A DNA stretch of 64,000 nt from Aristolochia californica (GCA_029961685.1 JARWKL010000008.1:34287619-34351618), one strand, 5' to 3'. Positions 1-13,059 are shown, counted from the stretch's first letter. The notes: a model not told the origin generated them from the letters alone. A program made the numbers and translations.

Positions 1-984
1 GCATCTTTAACATGTTTCAAGCATACTTATATCCATATTTAAAACATGTGTAGGATCAATTTAAAAATCTCTTTCTTATAAAATTCCAACCTATTAGGGT
101 TGAACTTGTGGGATTTCCCAAACATGGATATCAATATTTTTGTGTTCATTTGTGGTGTGTGAATAAATTTTTCTTTACATAAATTTCTTAGTTTTTTAAT
201 TTTTTTGCATACATAAAACTTAAAATTTGATTTTGTTGTGATCTAGTTGCAATATTATCTTTTAGTTTACGAGATAAATGGAAAATTGAAAGCTCAAGTT
301 TTGATTTTAGAAAATAGTATACTTCTAAAATGGTAATAATCAAATGTAGAGAGAGATAATTCCAAAAAGTGTCTGTCATTTTTAGGGATTTTAAACTCTC
401 TCTAGTTTTTATATATTTTGCTTTGTAATCTTTAGGAAAAGGGGAGGCGGGGGATTTTTAACTGATGGTTCACTCCCAATTCATAAGTCATTTCTTACAA
501 AAATATAACACGTTATGCATGATTGACCAATAAATCACTTTACAATCATCAACGATTGTTTGGTCAGCTTTTTGTAAATGGGCAAAATAATGGTTTGTTT
601 GACTTGGGTAAATATCCTACTGGACATTCACATGAAAATTTAATGAGGTTTGGATCCATAGATCATTTGCATCTTTAACATATTTCAAGCATGCATATCA
701 ATATTTAAAACTTGCGTAAGATCAATTTAGAAATCTCTCTCTTATAAAATCCAAAGCTATTAGGATTGAACTAGTGAAATTTTCCGAAATTGGATATCAA
801 AACTTTTTTGTTCATTTGTGGTGTGTGAATAAATTTTCTTTACATACATTTATTGTTGTTTTAAATTTTTTCCATACATAAACTCTAAAATTTTTGGTTT
901 ATTGTGTTCTATTTGCCTTCTTATCTTTATGTTTACCAGATAAAGGGAAAAGTGAAGACTCAAGTTTAGATTTAAGAAAAAAGA

Positions 985-998
985 ATATATATATATAT
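985..998. repeat. (AT)7 microsatellite inside unit 2
   Basis: Seven AT dinucleotides replace the usual AATAGTATACATC segment of the unit. They probably arose by slippage from the TATACAT sequence found there in other units. I saw no AT run of this length elsewhere in the array. Confidence 0.85.
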
Positions 999-1752
999 AA
1001 AATAGAAATGCACAAATGTAGAGAGAGATAATTCAAAAAAAAGTGTCTGTAATTTCCAGGGATTGTAAACCATTTCTAGTTTTTATATTTTAGGTTTTGC
1101 AATTGTCGGGAAAAGGGGGGAGGGGATTTTTAACAGAGTGTTGTCTTCCAATCCATAAGTTATTTATTAAAAAAATATAGCCCATTACGCAAGATTGACC
1201 GATAAATCACTTTACAATCATCAATGATTGTTAGGTTAGATTTTTTCAAATGGGCAAAATATTGACTTGTTTGACTCAGGTAAATTTCCCATTGCACTTT
1301 CACTTAAGAATTTAATGAGGTTTGTATCCATAGGTCATTTGCATCTTTAACATGTTTCAAGCATGCATATCCATATTTAAAACATGTGTAGGATCAATTT
1401 ATAAATCTCTTTCTTATAAAATTACAAGCTATTAGGGTTGAGCAAGTGGAATTTCCAAAACTTGGATATCAAAATTTTGTGTGAATAAATTTTCTTTACA
1501 TACATTTGTTGTTGTTTTAAATTTTTTGCATACATAAACTTTAAATTTTTTGTTTTATTGTGTTCTATTTGCCTTCTTATCTTTTTGTTTACGAGATAAA
1601 GAGAAAAGTGAAAACTCAAGTTTTGATTTAAGAAAAAAGTAAATATCTAAAATGGAAATGCACAAATGTAGAGAGATATAATTCCAAAAAAGTGTCTATA
1701 ATTTTTTAGTTTTTATATATTAGGTTTTGCAATCTTCGGGAAATGGGGTAGA

Positions 1753-1780
1753 GGGGGGGGGGGGGGGGGGGGGGGGGGGG
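1753..1780 (+). repeat. 28-base uninterrupted G run in unit 3
   Basis: The G-rich box of this unit is expanded to 28 consecutive G bases, where the usual box has interrupted runs of up to five or six. The box resumes afterwards with TGGATTTTTG. Either the tract expanded by slippage or its length is a sequencing or assembly artefact, since long homopolymers are error-prone. Confidence 0.9.
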
Positions 1781-4700
1781 TGGATTTTTGTAGAAGTATT
1801 GACTCCCAATCCATAAGTTATTTCATACAAAACTATAGCCCGTTAAGCATGATTGACACATAAATCACTTTACAAACATAAATGATTGTTAGGTCAGCTT
1901 TTGTAAATGGGCAAAATAATGGCTTGTTTGACTTGGGTAAAAATCCCACTGCACTTTCACTTGAAAATTTAATCAGGTTTGGATCCATAGGTCATTTACA
2001 TCTTTAACATGTTTCAAACATGCTTATAACCATATGTAAAACATCAGTACAATCAATTTAAAAATCTCTTTCTTATAAAATTCCAACCTACTGTGCTTGA
2101 ACTTGTGGGATTTCTCAAACTTGGATATCAAAATTTTTGTGTTCATTTGTGGGGTGTGAATAAATTTTCTTTATTTAAATTTTTTGTTATTTTAATTTTT
2201 TTGGATACATAAACCTTAAAATTTTCATTTTGTAGTGATCTGTTTGCAATCTTATCTTTTAGTTTACGAGATAAATGGAAAATTGAAAGCTCAAGTTTTG
2301 ATTTTAGAAAATAGTATACATATAAAATGGAAATACTCAAATGCAGAGAGAGATAATTCCAAAAAGTGTCTGTCATTTTTAGGGATTTTAAACTCTCTCT
2401 TGTTTTTTATAAATTTGGCTTTGCAATCGTCGGGAAAAGGGGGAGGTGGGGGATTTTTAACGGAGTGTTCACTCTCAATCCATAAGTGATTTCTTACAAA
2501 AATATAGCCCATTTCGGATGATTGACCAATAAATCACTTTACAATCATCAATGATTGTTAGGTCAGCTTTTTGTAAATGGGCAAAATAATGGCTTGTTTG
2601 ACTAGGGTAATTTCCCACCACACGTTCATTAGAGAATTTAATCAAGTTTGCATCCAAAGGTCATTGCATCTATAACATGTTTCAAGCATGCATATATCCA
2701 TATTTAAAACATGTGTAGGATCAATTTAAAAATCTCTTTCTTTTAAAATTCCAACCTATTAGGGTTGAACTTGTGGGATTTCCCAAACTTGGATATCAAA
2801 ATTTTGGTGTTCATTTGTAGTGTGTCAATAAATTTTCTTTACTGAAATTTGTTGTTTTTTTCATATTTTGCTTACATAAACTGTAAAAATATCATTTTGT
2901 TGTGATCTAGTTTCCATCTTATCTTTTAGTTTACGAGATAAATCGAAAAGTGAAAGCTCAAGTTTTGATTTTAGAAAATAGTATAAATCTAAAATGGAAA
3001 GACTCAAATGTAGAGAGAGATAATTCCAAAAAGTGTCTGTCCTTTTTAGGGATTTTAAACTCTCTCCAGTCTTTATATATTTGGCTTTACAATCGTCAGG
3101 AAAAGGGGGAGGAGGTGGATTTTGAACTGAGTGTTCACTCCCAATCCATAAGTCATTTCTTACAAAAATATAGTCCGTTACACAAGATTTACCAATAAAT
3201 CACTTTACAATCTTCAATGATTGTTAGGTCAACTTTTTTGTAATTGGGCAAAATAATGGCTTGTTTGACTTGGGTAAATATCTCACCGCATATTGACTTG
3301 AGAATTTAATCAGGTTTGCATCCATAGGTCATTTGTATCTTTAACATGTTTCAAGCCCGCATATATCCATATTTAAAACATGTGTAGGATAAATTTAAAA
3401 ATCTTTCTTATCAAATTCAAACCTATTAGGGTTGTAACTTTTGGGATTTCCCAAACTAGGATATCAAAATTTTTGTGTTCATTTGTGGTGTGTGAATAAA
3501 TTTTCTTTGCTTAAATTTTTTGCATACATAAACTGTGAAATTTTCATTCTGTTGTGATCTTGTTGCAATCTTATCTTTTAGTTGACCAGATAAATGGAAA
3601 ATTGAAAGCACTAGTTTAGACTTTGAAAGTAGTATACATCTAAAATGGAAATACTCAAATGTAGAGAGGGATAATTCCAAAAAGTGACTGTCATTTTTAG
3701 GGATTTCAAACTCTCTCTTGTTTTTAGATATTTGGCTTTCATATCGTCGGGAAAAGGGGGAGGCACTGGATTTTTAACTGAGTGTTCACTCCCAATCCAC
3801 AAGTCATTTCTTACAAAAATATAGCCCGTTACGCAAGATTGACCAATAAATCACTTTACAATGATCAATGAGTCTTAGGACAATTTTTTGTAAATGGGCA
3901 AAAAAATGGTTGTTTGACTTGAGTAAATATCCCATCGCACGTTCACTTGAGAATTTAATCAGGTTTGCTTCCATACGTCATTTGCATATTTAACATGTTT
4001 CAAGCATGCATATATCTATATTTAAAACATGAGTAGGATCAATTTAAAAATCCCTTGCTTATAAAATTCCAACCTATTAGGGTTGAACTAGTGGGATTTC
4101 CCAAACTTGGATAGCAAAATTTTTGTGTTCATTTCTGGTGTGTGAATAAATTTTCTTTACTTAAATTTTTTGTTTTTTAAATTTTTTTGGATACATAAAC
4201 CTTAAAATTTATATTTTGATGTGATCTTGTTGCAATCTTATCTTTTAGTTTACGAGATAAAAGGAAAATTGAACGCTCAAGTTTTGATTTTAGAAAATAG
4301 TATACATCTAAAATGAAAATACTCAAATGTAGAGAGAGATAATTCCAAAAAAGTGTCTGTCTTTTTTAGGGATTTTAAACTCTCTCTAGTTTTTATATAT
4401 TTGGGTTTTCAATCGTCGGGAAAAAGGGGAGGCGGGGGATTTTTAACGGAGTGTTCAGTCCCAATCCATAAGTCATTTCTTACAAGAATATTGCCCATTA
4501 CGCATGATTGACCAATAAATTACTTTACAATCATTAATGATTGTTGGGTCTAATTTTTTTATCAATGGGCAAAATAATGGCTTGTTTGACATGGGAAAAT
4601 ATTCCACTGCACATTCACTTGAGAATTTAACCAGGTTTCCAGCCATAGGTAATTTGCATCTTTAACATGTTGCAAGCATGCATATATCCATATTTAAAAC

Positions 4701-5323
4701 ATGTGTAACATCAATTTAAAAATCTCTTTCTTATAAAATTACAACCTATTAGGGTTGAACTTGTGGGATTTCCCAAACTTGAATGTCAAATTTTTTTTGT
4801 TCATTTCTGGTGTGTAAATAAATTTTCTTTACTTAAATTTGTTGATTTTTAATTTTTTTGCATTCATAAACCTTAAAATTTTCATTTTTTAGTGATCTAG
4901 TTTCAATCTTATCTTTTAGTTTACTAGATAAATGGAAAATTGAAAGCTCAAGTTTTGATTTTACAAAATTGTATACATCTAAAATGGAAATACTCAAATG
5001 TAGAGAGAGATAATTCCAAAAAGTGTCTGTCATTTTTTTGGATTTTAAAATCACTCTAGTTTTTATATATTTGGCTTTGCAATCGTCAGGAAAAGGGGGA
5101 GGCTGGGGATTTTTAATTGAGTGTTCACTCCCAATCCATAAGTCATTTCTTACAAAAATATAGCCCGTTACACATGATTGACCAATAAATCACTTTACAA
5201 TCATCAATGATTGTTAGGTCAGCTTTTTGTAAATAGACAAAATAATGGTTTATTTGACTTGGGTAAATATCCCATCGCACGTTCACGTGAGAATTTAATC
5301 AGGTTTGGATCCATAGGTCATTT

Positions 5324-6132
5324 GCATCTTTAACATGTTTCAACCATGCATTTATCCATATTTAAATCATGTGTAGGATCAATTTAAAAATCATTTTTCT
5401 AATAATATTCCAACCTATTACGGTTGAACTTATGAGATTTCCCAAACTTGGATATCAAAATTTTTGTGTTCATTTGTGGTGTGTGAATAAATTTTCTTTA
5501 CTTAAATTTGTCATTTTTAAAATTTTTTGCATACCTAAACTCTAAAATTTTTATTTTGTTGTGATCTAGTTTCCATCTTATCTTGTAGTTTATGAAATAA
5601 ATGGAAAAAAGATAGCTCATGTTTCAATTTTGATATCCTACTTAAATTTTTTATTTTTTAATTATTTTGCATATATAAACTGTAAAATTTTCATTTTGTT
5701 GTGATCTTGTTGCAATCTTATCTTTTAGTTGACCAGATAAATGGAAAATTGAAAGCACAAGTTCAGATTTTAGAAAGTAGTATACATCTAAATGGAAATA
5801 CTCAAATGTAGAGAGCGATAATTTAGAAAAGTGTCTGTCATTTTTAGGGATTTTAAACTCTCTCTAGTTTTTATATATTTGGCTTTGCAATCGTCTGGAA
5901 AAGGGGGAAGCGGGGGTTTTTTCACTGAGTGTTCACTCCCAATCCATAAGTCATTTATTACAAAAATATAGCCTGTTACACATGATTAACCAATAAATCA
6001 CTTTACAATCATCTATGATTGTTAGGACAACTTTTTTGTAAATGGGCAAAATAATGGCTTGTTTGACTAGGGTAAATATCCCATTGCACGTTCACTTGAG
6101 AATTTAATCAAGTTGGCATCCATAGGTCATTT
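5324..6132. repeat. Rearranged unit 9: 140-bp internal duplication
   Basis: The spacing is 809 bp. The sequence runs normally to about 5635, then jumps back so that the CTTAAATTT landmark at 5501 recurs at 5641. The two copies belong to different variants. The first has ATCTTGTAG with a GATAGCTC segment; the second has GTTGACCAGATAAATGG, as in unit 6. The duplication therefore joined two diverged units rather than copying one locally, as expected of unequal exchange. Confidence 0.85.
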
Positions 6133-6548
6133 GCGTCTTTAACGTTTCAAGCATGCATATATCCATATTTAAAACATGTTTTTATTTTAGAAAGTAGTCA
6201 ATATCTAGAATGGAAATACTCAAATGTAGAAAAAGATAATTAAAAAAATGACAGTCATTTTTAGGGATTTTAAACTCTCTCTAGTTTTTATATATTTGGC
6301 TTTCCTATCGTCGGGAAAAGGGGGAGGCATGGGATTTTGAACTGAGTGTTCACTCCCAATCCACAAGTCATTTCTTACACAAATATAGCCTATTACGCAA
6401 TATTGACAAATAAATCACTTTACAATGATCAATGACTGTTAGGATAGCTTTTGTTTAAATGGGAAAAAAAATAGTTGTTTGACTTGGGTAAATATCCCAT
6501 CGCACGTTCACTTGAGAATTTAATTAGGTTTGCATCCATAGGTCATTT
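6133..6548. repeat. Truncated unit 10 (416 bp)
   Basis: About 253 bp are missing. After AAAACATG near 6178 the sequence passes directly to TTTATTTTAGAAAGTAG, skipping the middle of the unit. The remaining 3' part has the GAACTGAG, CCACAAGTC and CAATGATCAATGA variants of unit 6 (3335-3983). Units 9 and 10 together thus hold a scrambled copy of the unit 6 type, and unit 11 (6549) then matches unit 7 (3984). Confidence 0.85.
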
Positions 6549-7227
6549 GCATATTTAACATGTTTCAAGCATGCATATATCCATATTTAAAACATCAGTA
6601 GGATCAATTTAAAAATCTCTTGCTTATAAAATTCCAACCTATTAGGGTTGCACTCCTGGTATTTCCCAAACTTGGATATCAAATTTTTTGTGTTCATTTG
6701 TGGTTTGTGAATAAATTTTCTTTACTTAAATTTGCTGGTTTTTAATTTTTTTGCATTCATAAACTGTAAAATTTTCATTTTGTTGTGATCTAGTTGCAAT
6801 CTTATGTATTAGTTTGACGAGATGAATGGAAAATTGAAAGCTCAAGTTTTTATTTTAGACAATAGTATACATCTAAATTGGAAATACTCAAATGTAGATA
6901 GAAATAATTCCAAAAAGTGTCCGTCATTTTTACGGATTTTAAACTCTCTCTACTTTTTATATATTTGGCTTTGCAATAGTCAGGAAAAGGTGGAGGCGGG
7001 GGATTTTTAACTCAGTGTTCACTCCCAATCCATAAGTCATTTCTTTCAAATATATAGCCCGTTACGCATGATTGACCAATAAATCACTTTACAATCATCA
7101 ATGATTGTTAGGTCAGCTTTTTTGTAAATGGGAAAAATAATGGCTTCTTTGACTTGGGTAAATATCCCACCGTACGTTCACTTGAGAATTTAATCAGGTT
7201 TGCATCCATAGGTCATTTGCATCTTTA

Positions 7228-7267
7228 ACATGTTTCAAGCATGCATATATCCATATTTAAAACATGT
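7228..7267. repeat. Conserved inverted repeat at unit start (8-bp arms)
   Basis: ACATGTTT at 7228-7235 is the reverse complement of AAACATGT at 7260-7267, with a 24-base AT-rich loop that includes the self-complementary ATGCAT. The same pair recurs near the start of most units. Some units break it with ACATGAG or ACATCTG in the right arm. It could form a cruciform or serve as a protein site, but the sequence does not show which. Confidence 0.7.
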
Positions 7268-7762
7268 GTAGGATCAATTTAAAAATCTCTTTCTTATTAA
7301 ATTCCAACCTATTAGGGTTGAACTCCTAGGATTTCTCAAACTAGGATATCAAAAATTTTGTGTTCATTTGTGGAGTGTGAATAAGTTTTCTTTACTTAAA
7401 TTTGTTGCTTTTTAATTTTTTGCATACATAAATTGTAAAAATTTCATTTTGTTGTGATCAAGTCGCAATCTTATCTTTTAGTTTACGAGATAAATGGAAA
7501 ATTGAAAGCTCAAGCTTTGATTGTAGAAAATAGTATACGTCTAAAATGGAAATATTCAAATGTTGAGAGAGATAATTCCAAAAAGTGTATGTCATTTTTA
7601 GAGATTTTAAACTATCTCTAGTTTTTATATATTTGGCTTTCCTATTGTTCGGAAAAGGGGGATGCAAGAGATTTTGAACTGAGTATTCACTCCCTATCCA
7701 TAAGTCATTTCTTACAAAAAAAACTATAGCCCACTATGCATGATTGACCAATAAATCACTTT

Positions 7763-7780
7763 ACAATCATCAATGATTGT
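7763..7780. repeat. Conserved short palindrome near unit end (8-bp arms, 2-base spacer)
   Basis: ACAATCAT, the spacer CA, then ATGATTGT form an almost perfect dyad just after the conserved GATTGACCAATAAATCAC motif. It recurs once per unit and its flanks are among the least variable parts of the array. Common variants are CATCACTGATTG and CATCAATTATTG. The fold-back event at 21483-21540 is centred exactly on this dyad. Confidence 0.75.
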
Positions 7781-10700
7781 TAGGTCAATATTTTTGTAAA
7801 TGGGAAAATATGGCTTGTTTGACTAGGGTAAATATCCCACCGCACATTCACTTGAGAATTTAATCAGGTTAGCATCCATAGGTCATTTGCATCTTTAACA
7901 TGTTTCAAGCAAGCATATATCCATATTTAAAACATGTGAAGGATCAATTTAAAAATCTCTTTTTTACAAAATTCCAACCTATTAGGTTTGACCTTGTGGG
8001 ATTACCCAAACTTGGATAACAATATTTTTTTTGTTCATTTGTGGTGTGTGAATAAATTTCTTTTTTGCTTAAATTTGTTGTTGTTTTTTTAATTTTTTTG
8101 CATTCATAAACTGTAAAATTTTCACTTTGTTGTGATCTACTTGCAATCTTATCTTTTAGTTAACAACATAAATGGAAAATTGAAAGCTCAAGTTTTGATT
8201 TTCGAAAATAGTATACATCTAAAATGGATATACTCAAATGTAGAGAGAGATAATTCCAAAAAGTGTCATTCATTTTTAGGGATTTTAAACACTCTCTAGT
8301 TTTTATATATTTGGCTTTCATATCATCGGGAAAAGGGGAAGGCATGGGATTTTGAACTGAGTGTTCACTCCCAATCCATAAGTCATTTCTTACAAAAATA
8401 TAGCCCGTTACGCATGATTGACCAATAAGTCACTTTACTATCATCAATGATTGTTAGGTCAACTTTTTGTAAACGGCCAAAATAATGGTTTATTGGACTT
8501 GGGTAAATATCCCATTGCACGTTCACTTGAGAATTTAATCAAGTTTGGATCCATAGGTCATATGAATCTTTAACATCTTTCAAGCCTGCTTATATCCATA
8601 TTTAAAACATGTGTAGGATCAATTTAAAAATATTTTTCTTATAAATGCCAACGTAATTGGGTTGAACTTGTAGGATTTCCCAAACATGGAAATCAAAATT
8701 TTTGTGTTCATTTGTCGTGTGGGAATAAATTTGGTTTACTTAAATTTGTTGTTTTTTTTTTTTTTGCATACATAAACTTTAAAATTTTATTTTGTAGTGA
8801 TCTAGTTGCAATCTTATCTTTTAGTTTCCTAGAAAAATGAAAAATTGAAATCTCAAGTTTTGATTTTACAAAATAGTATAGATCTAAAATGGAAATACTC
8901 AAATGTATAGAGAGATAATTCGAAAAAGTGTCTGTGATTTTTAGGGACTTTAAACTCTCTCTAGTTTTAATATATTTGGCTTTGCAATTGTCGTGAAATG
9001 GGAGAGGCGGGGATTTTTAATTGAGTGTTCACTCCCAATCCATAAATCATTTCTTACAAAAATATAGCCCGCTACGCTTGATTGAACAATAAATCACTTT
9101 ACAATCGTCAATGATTGTTAGGTCAGATTTTTTGTAAATAGGCAAAATAATGGCTTGTTTGACTAGGGTAAATATCCCACCTCACGTTCACTTGTGAATT
9201 TAATCAGGTTAGCATCCATAGGTCATTTGCATCTTTAACATGTTTCAAGCATGCATATATCCATATTTAAAACATGAGTAGGATCAATTTCAAAATCTCT
9301 TTCTTATCAAATTGCAACCTATTAGGGTTGCACTTGTGTGATTTCCCAAACTTGGATATCAAATTTTTTGTGTTCATTTCTGGTGTGTGAATAAATTTTC
9401 TTTACTTAAATTTGTAGTTTTTTAAAAAAATTTTGCCTCTATAAACTGTAAAATTTTTATTTTGTTGTGATCTTCGTACAATCTTATCTTTTAGTTTACG
9501 AGATAAATAAAAAATTGGAAGCTGAAGTTTTGATTTTAGAAACTAGTATACATCTAAAATGGAAATACTCAAATGTAGAGAGAGATAATTCCTAAAAGAG
9601 TCTGTCATTTTTAAGGATTTTAAATTCTCTCTAGTTTTTATATATTTCGCTTTGCAATCGCCAGGAAAAGGGGGGAGGCGGGGGATTTTTAACTGAGTGT
9701 TCACTCCCAATCCATAAGTCATTTCTTTCAAAAATATAGCCCGTTACGCATGACTGACCAATAAATCACTCTACAATCATCAATGATTTTTAGGTTTGCT
9801 TTTTTTCTAAATGGGCAAAATAATGGCTTGTTTGACTTGGATCACACGTTCACTTGAGAATTTAATCAGGTTTGCATCCATAGGACATTTGCATCTTTAA
9901 CATGTTTCAAGAATACATATATCCAGAATTTAAACATGTGTAGGATCAATTTAAAAATCTCTTTATTACAAAATTCAAACCTATTAGGGTTGAACTCCTG
10001 GGATTTCCCAAACTTGGATATCAAAAATTTTGTGTTCATTTCTGGTGTGTGAATAAATTTTCTTTACTTAAATTTGTTGTTTTTTTAATATTTTTGCCTT
10101 CATAAACTGTAAATTTTTCATTTTATTGTGTTGTACTTGCAATCTTATCTTTTAGTTTATGAGATACATGGAAAATTGAAAGCCCAAGTTTTGATTTTAG
10201 AAAATAGTATAAATCTAAAATGGAAATACTCAAATGTAGAGAGAGATAATTCCAAAAAGTGTCTGTCATTTTTAGGGATTTTAAACTCTCTCTAGTTTTT
10301 ATATATTTGGTTTGGCAATCGTCACGAAAGGGGGAGGCGGGGATTATTAACTGAGTGTTCGCTCCCAATCTACAAGTCATTTCTTAGACAAATATAGCCC
10401 ATTACGCATGATTGACCAATAAATAACTTTACAAACATCAGTGAGTGTTAGGTCAATTTTTTTTGTAAATTGGCAAAATAATGGCTTGTTTGACTTGCGG
10501 AAATATCCCACTCCACGTTCACTCGAGAATTTAATCAGGTTTGTATCCATAGGTCATTTGCATCTTTAACATGTTTCAAGCTTTCATATATCCATATTTA
10601 AAACATGTGTAGGATCAATTTAAAAATCTCTTTCTTATAAAATTCCAACCTATTAGGGTTGCTCTTATGGGATTTTGGATATCAAAATTTTTGAGTTAGT

Positions 10701-12969
10701 TTCTGGTGTGTGAATAAATTTCCTTTACTTAAATTTTTTTGCATACACAAACCTTAAAATTTTCATTTTCTTGTGATCTTGTTTCAATTTTATCTTTTAG
10801 TTTACGAGATAAATGGGAAATTGAAAGCTCAAGTTTTGATTTTACAAAATTGTACACATATAAAATGCAAATACTCAAATGTAGAGAGAGATAATTCCAA
10901 AAAGTGTCTGTCATTTTTAGGGATTTTAAACTCACTCTAGTTTTCATATATTTGGCTTTGCAATCGTATGAAAAAGGGGGAGGCTGGGGATTTTTAACTA
11001 AGTGTTCACTCCAAATCCTTAAGTCATTTCTTACAAAAATATAGCCCGTTACACATGATTGACCTGTAAATCACTTTACAATCATCAATGATTGTTAGGT
11101 CAGCTTTTTTGTAAATGGACAAAATATTGGCTTGTTAGACTTGGGTAAATATCCCTTAGCACGTTCACTTGAGAATTTAATCAAGTTTGCATCCATAGGT
11201 CATTTGCATCTTTAACATGTTTCAAGCATGCATATATCCATATTTAAAACATGTGTAGGATCAATTTAAACATCTCTTTCTTATAAAATTCCAACCTGTT
11301 AGGGTTGAACTTGTTGGATTTCCCAAACTTGGATATCAAATTTTTTGTGTTCATTTGTGTGTGAATAAATTTTCTTTACTTCAATTGATGTTTTCTTAAT
11401 TTTTTTGCATACATAAACTAAAAAAATTTCATTTTGTTGTGATCTAGTTTCCATCTTATCTTGTAGTTTACGAGATAAATGGAAAAGTGATAGCTCAAGT
11501 TTTAATTTTAGAAACAGCATACATCTAAAATGGAAATACTAAAATGTAGAGAGAGATAATTCCAAAAAGTTTATGTCATTTTTCGGGATTTTAAACTCTC
11601 TCTTGTTTTTATTTATTTCGCTTTGCAATCGTTATGAAAAGGGGGAGGCGGGGGGATTTTAACTGAGAGTGCACTCCCAATCCATAAGTCATTTCTTACA
11701 AAAATATAGCCCATTACGCATGATTGACCAATAAATCACTTTACAATCATCAATGATTGTTAGGTCAGTTTTTTTGTAAATGGGCAAAATAATGGCTTGT
11801 TTGACTTGAGTAAATATCCCACCGCACGCTCAGTTGAGAATTTAATGAGGTTTGCATCCATAGGTCAATTGCATCTTTAACATGTTTCAAGCATACATAT
11901 ATCCATATTCAAAACATGTGCGGGATCAATTTAAAAAAAAATTCTTATAAAATTCCAACCTATTAGGGTTGAACTCCTGGGATTTCCCAAACTACGATAT
12001 CAAAATTTTTGTGTTCATTTGTGGTGTGTGAATAAATTTTTTTTACTTAAATTTGTTGTTTTTTAATTTTTTTGCATACATAAACTTTGATCTAATTGCA
12101 ATCTTGTCTTTAGTTTACGACATAAATGGAAAATTGAAAGCTCAAGTTTTGATTTTAGAAAATAGTTTAAATCTAAAATGGAAATACTCAAATGAAGAGA
12201 GAGATAATTCCTAAAAGTGTCTGTCATTTTTAGGGATTTTAAACTCTCTCTAGTTTTTATATATTGGGCTTTCCTATCGTCGGGAAAAGGGGGAGGAAGG
12301 GGATTTGGAACTGAGTGTTCACTCAAAATCCATAAGTCATTTCTTAAAAAAATATAGCCCGTTACGTTTGATTGACCAATAAATCACTTTACAATCATCA
12401 ATGATTGTTAGGTCAGCTTTTTGTAAATGGGCAAAATAATGGCTTGTTTGACTTTGGTAAATTTCCCATCGCACGTTACATGAGAATTTAATCAGGTTTG
12501 AATCCATAGGTCTGATGAATCTTTAACTTCTTTCAAGCATGCTTATATCCATATTTAAAACATGTGTAGGATCAATTTAAAAATCTTTTTTCTTATAAAA
12601 TGCCTACCTAATTGGGTTGAACTTATGGGATTTCCCAAACGTGGATATCAAAATTTTTGTGTTCATTTGTTGTGTGTGAATAAATTTGGTTTACTTAAAT
12701 TTTTTTTTTTTTAATTTTTTTGCATACTTAAACTTTAAAATTTTCATTTTGTAGTGATCTAGTTGCAATCTTATCTTTTAGTTTACGAGATAAATGGAGA
12801 ATTGAAACCTCATGTTCTGATTTTACAAAATAGTATACATCTAAAATGGAAATACTCAAATGTATTGAGAGATAATTCCAAAAAGTGTCTATTGTTTTTA
12901 GGGATTTTAAACTCTCTCTAGTTTTAATATATTTTGCTTTGTAATCGTTAGGAAAAGGGGGAGGCGGGG

Positions 12970-12974
12970 GTTTT
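12970..12974. repeat. Left copy of TRIM target site duplication
   Basis: GTTTT here corresponds to GATTT at 13371-13375, with one mismatch. Intact units read GGGGGATTTTTAAC at this place, so GATTT is the original target and the left copy has an A-to-T change. Five bases is the usual duplication for LTR-element integrases. Confidence 0.8.
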
Positions 12975-13056
12975 TGTTTAGCACCTTGCGAATACTACCC
13001 AAAAGATCGGCCTGTCAGGAGTAGAAGACATAGGTACATAACCCAAGACCTTAACA
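12975..13056 (-). repeat. TRIM 3' terminal repeat (minus-strand orientation)
   Basis: This is the 82-bp partner of 13289-13370, adjoining the purine tract. Eleven differences in 82 positions, none an indel, imply that the insertion is old if the two repeats were identical at integration. Confidence 0.92.
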
Positions 13057-13059
13057 GTA

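Larger units (their letters stand above)
1..5323. repeat. Regular satellite units 1-8
   Basis: Eight units spaced 649-672 bp; no gene is seen. Units 2 and 3 (669-1997) form a diverged pair. Both have TTGTGTTCTATTTGCC where most units have TTGTGATCTAGTTGC, and both have GATAAA(G)GG/GAG in place of GATAAATGG. Unit 3 also lacks short stretches near 1475 and 1710. Unit 6 (3335-3983) carries a GTTGACCAGATAAATGG variant and a CAATGATCAATGA variant that recur in the rearranged units at 5640-6548. Unit 7 (3984) shares GCATATTTAACATG and TTGCTTATAAAA with unit 11 (6549). Confidence 0.9.
7219..7888. repeat. Representative satellite unit (670 bp)
   Basis: This unit shows the usual order of landmarks. 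First is the CATGTTT...AAACATG dyad (7228-7267), then CCTATTAGGGTTGAAC, a GTGTGAATAA motif, a T-rich stretch around 7395-7430, and the ATCTTATCTTTTAG motif near 7468. Next come TAGTATACGTCTAAAATGG, a GAGAGAGATAATTCC motif, a G-rich box near 7649-7667, and GAGTATTCACTCCC (usually GAGTGTTCACTCCC). The unit ends with the well-kept GATTGACCAATAAATCAC motif, the ACAATCAT/ATGATTGT dyad (7763-7780) and TCACTTGAGAATTTAATCAGG. The G-rich box here is a weaker variant than in most units. No subrepeat of the unit is visible by eye, so it does not look like a recent dimer or tetramer of a shorter sequence. Confidence 0.9.
6549..12516. repeat. Regular satellite units 11-19
   Basis: Nine units spaced 646-675 bp, with nothing else in the stretch. 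Variants useful for tracking descent include GAACTCCTGGG or GAACTCCTAGG in the units at 7219, 9891 and 11871 where most have GAACTTGTGGG. The unit at 11206 has the TTTCCATCTTATCTTGTAG variant. The units at 8564 and 12517 share GAATCTTTAACTTC/ACATC, AATTGGGTTGAAC and AATTTGGTTTAC and are probably recent relatives. Confidence 0.9.

Noticed and set aside
985..998. TATA-rich promoter
   Set aside because: This is a simple AT slippage run inside a satellite unit, with no gene downstream.
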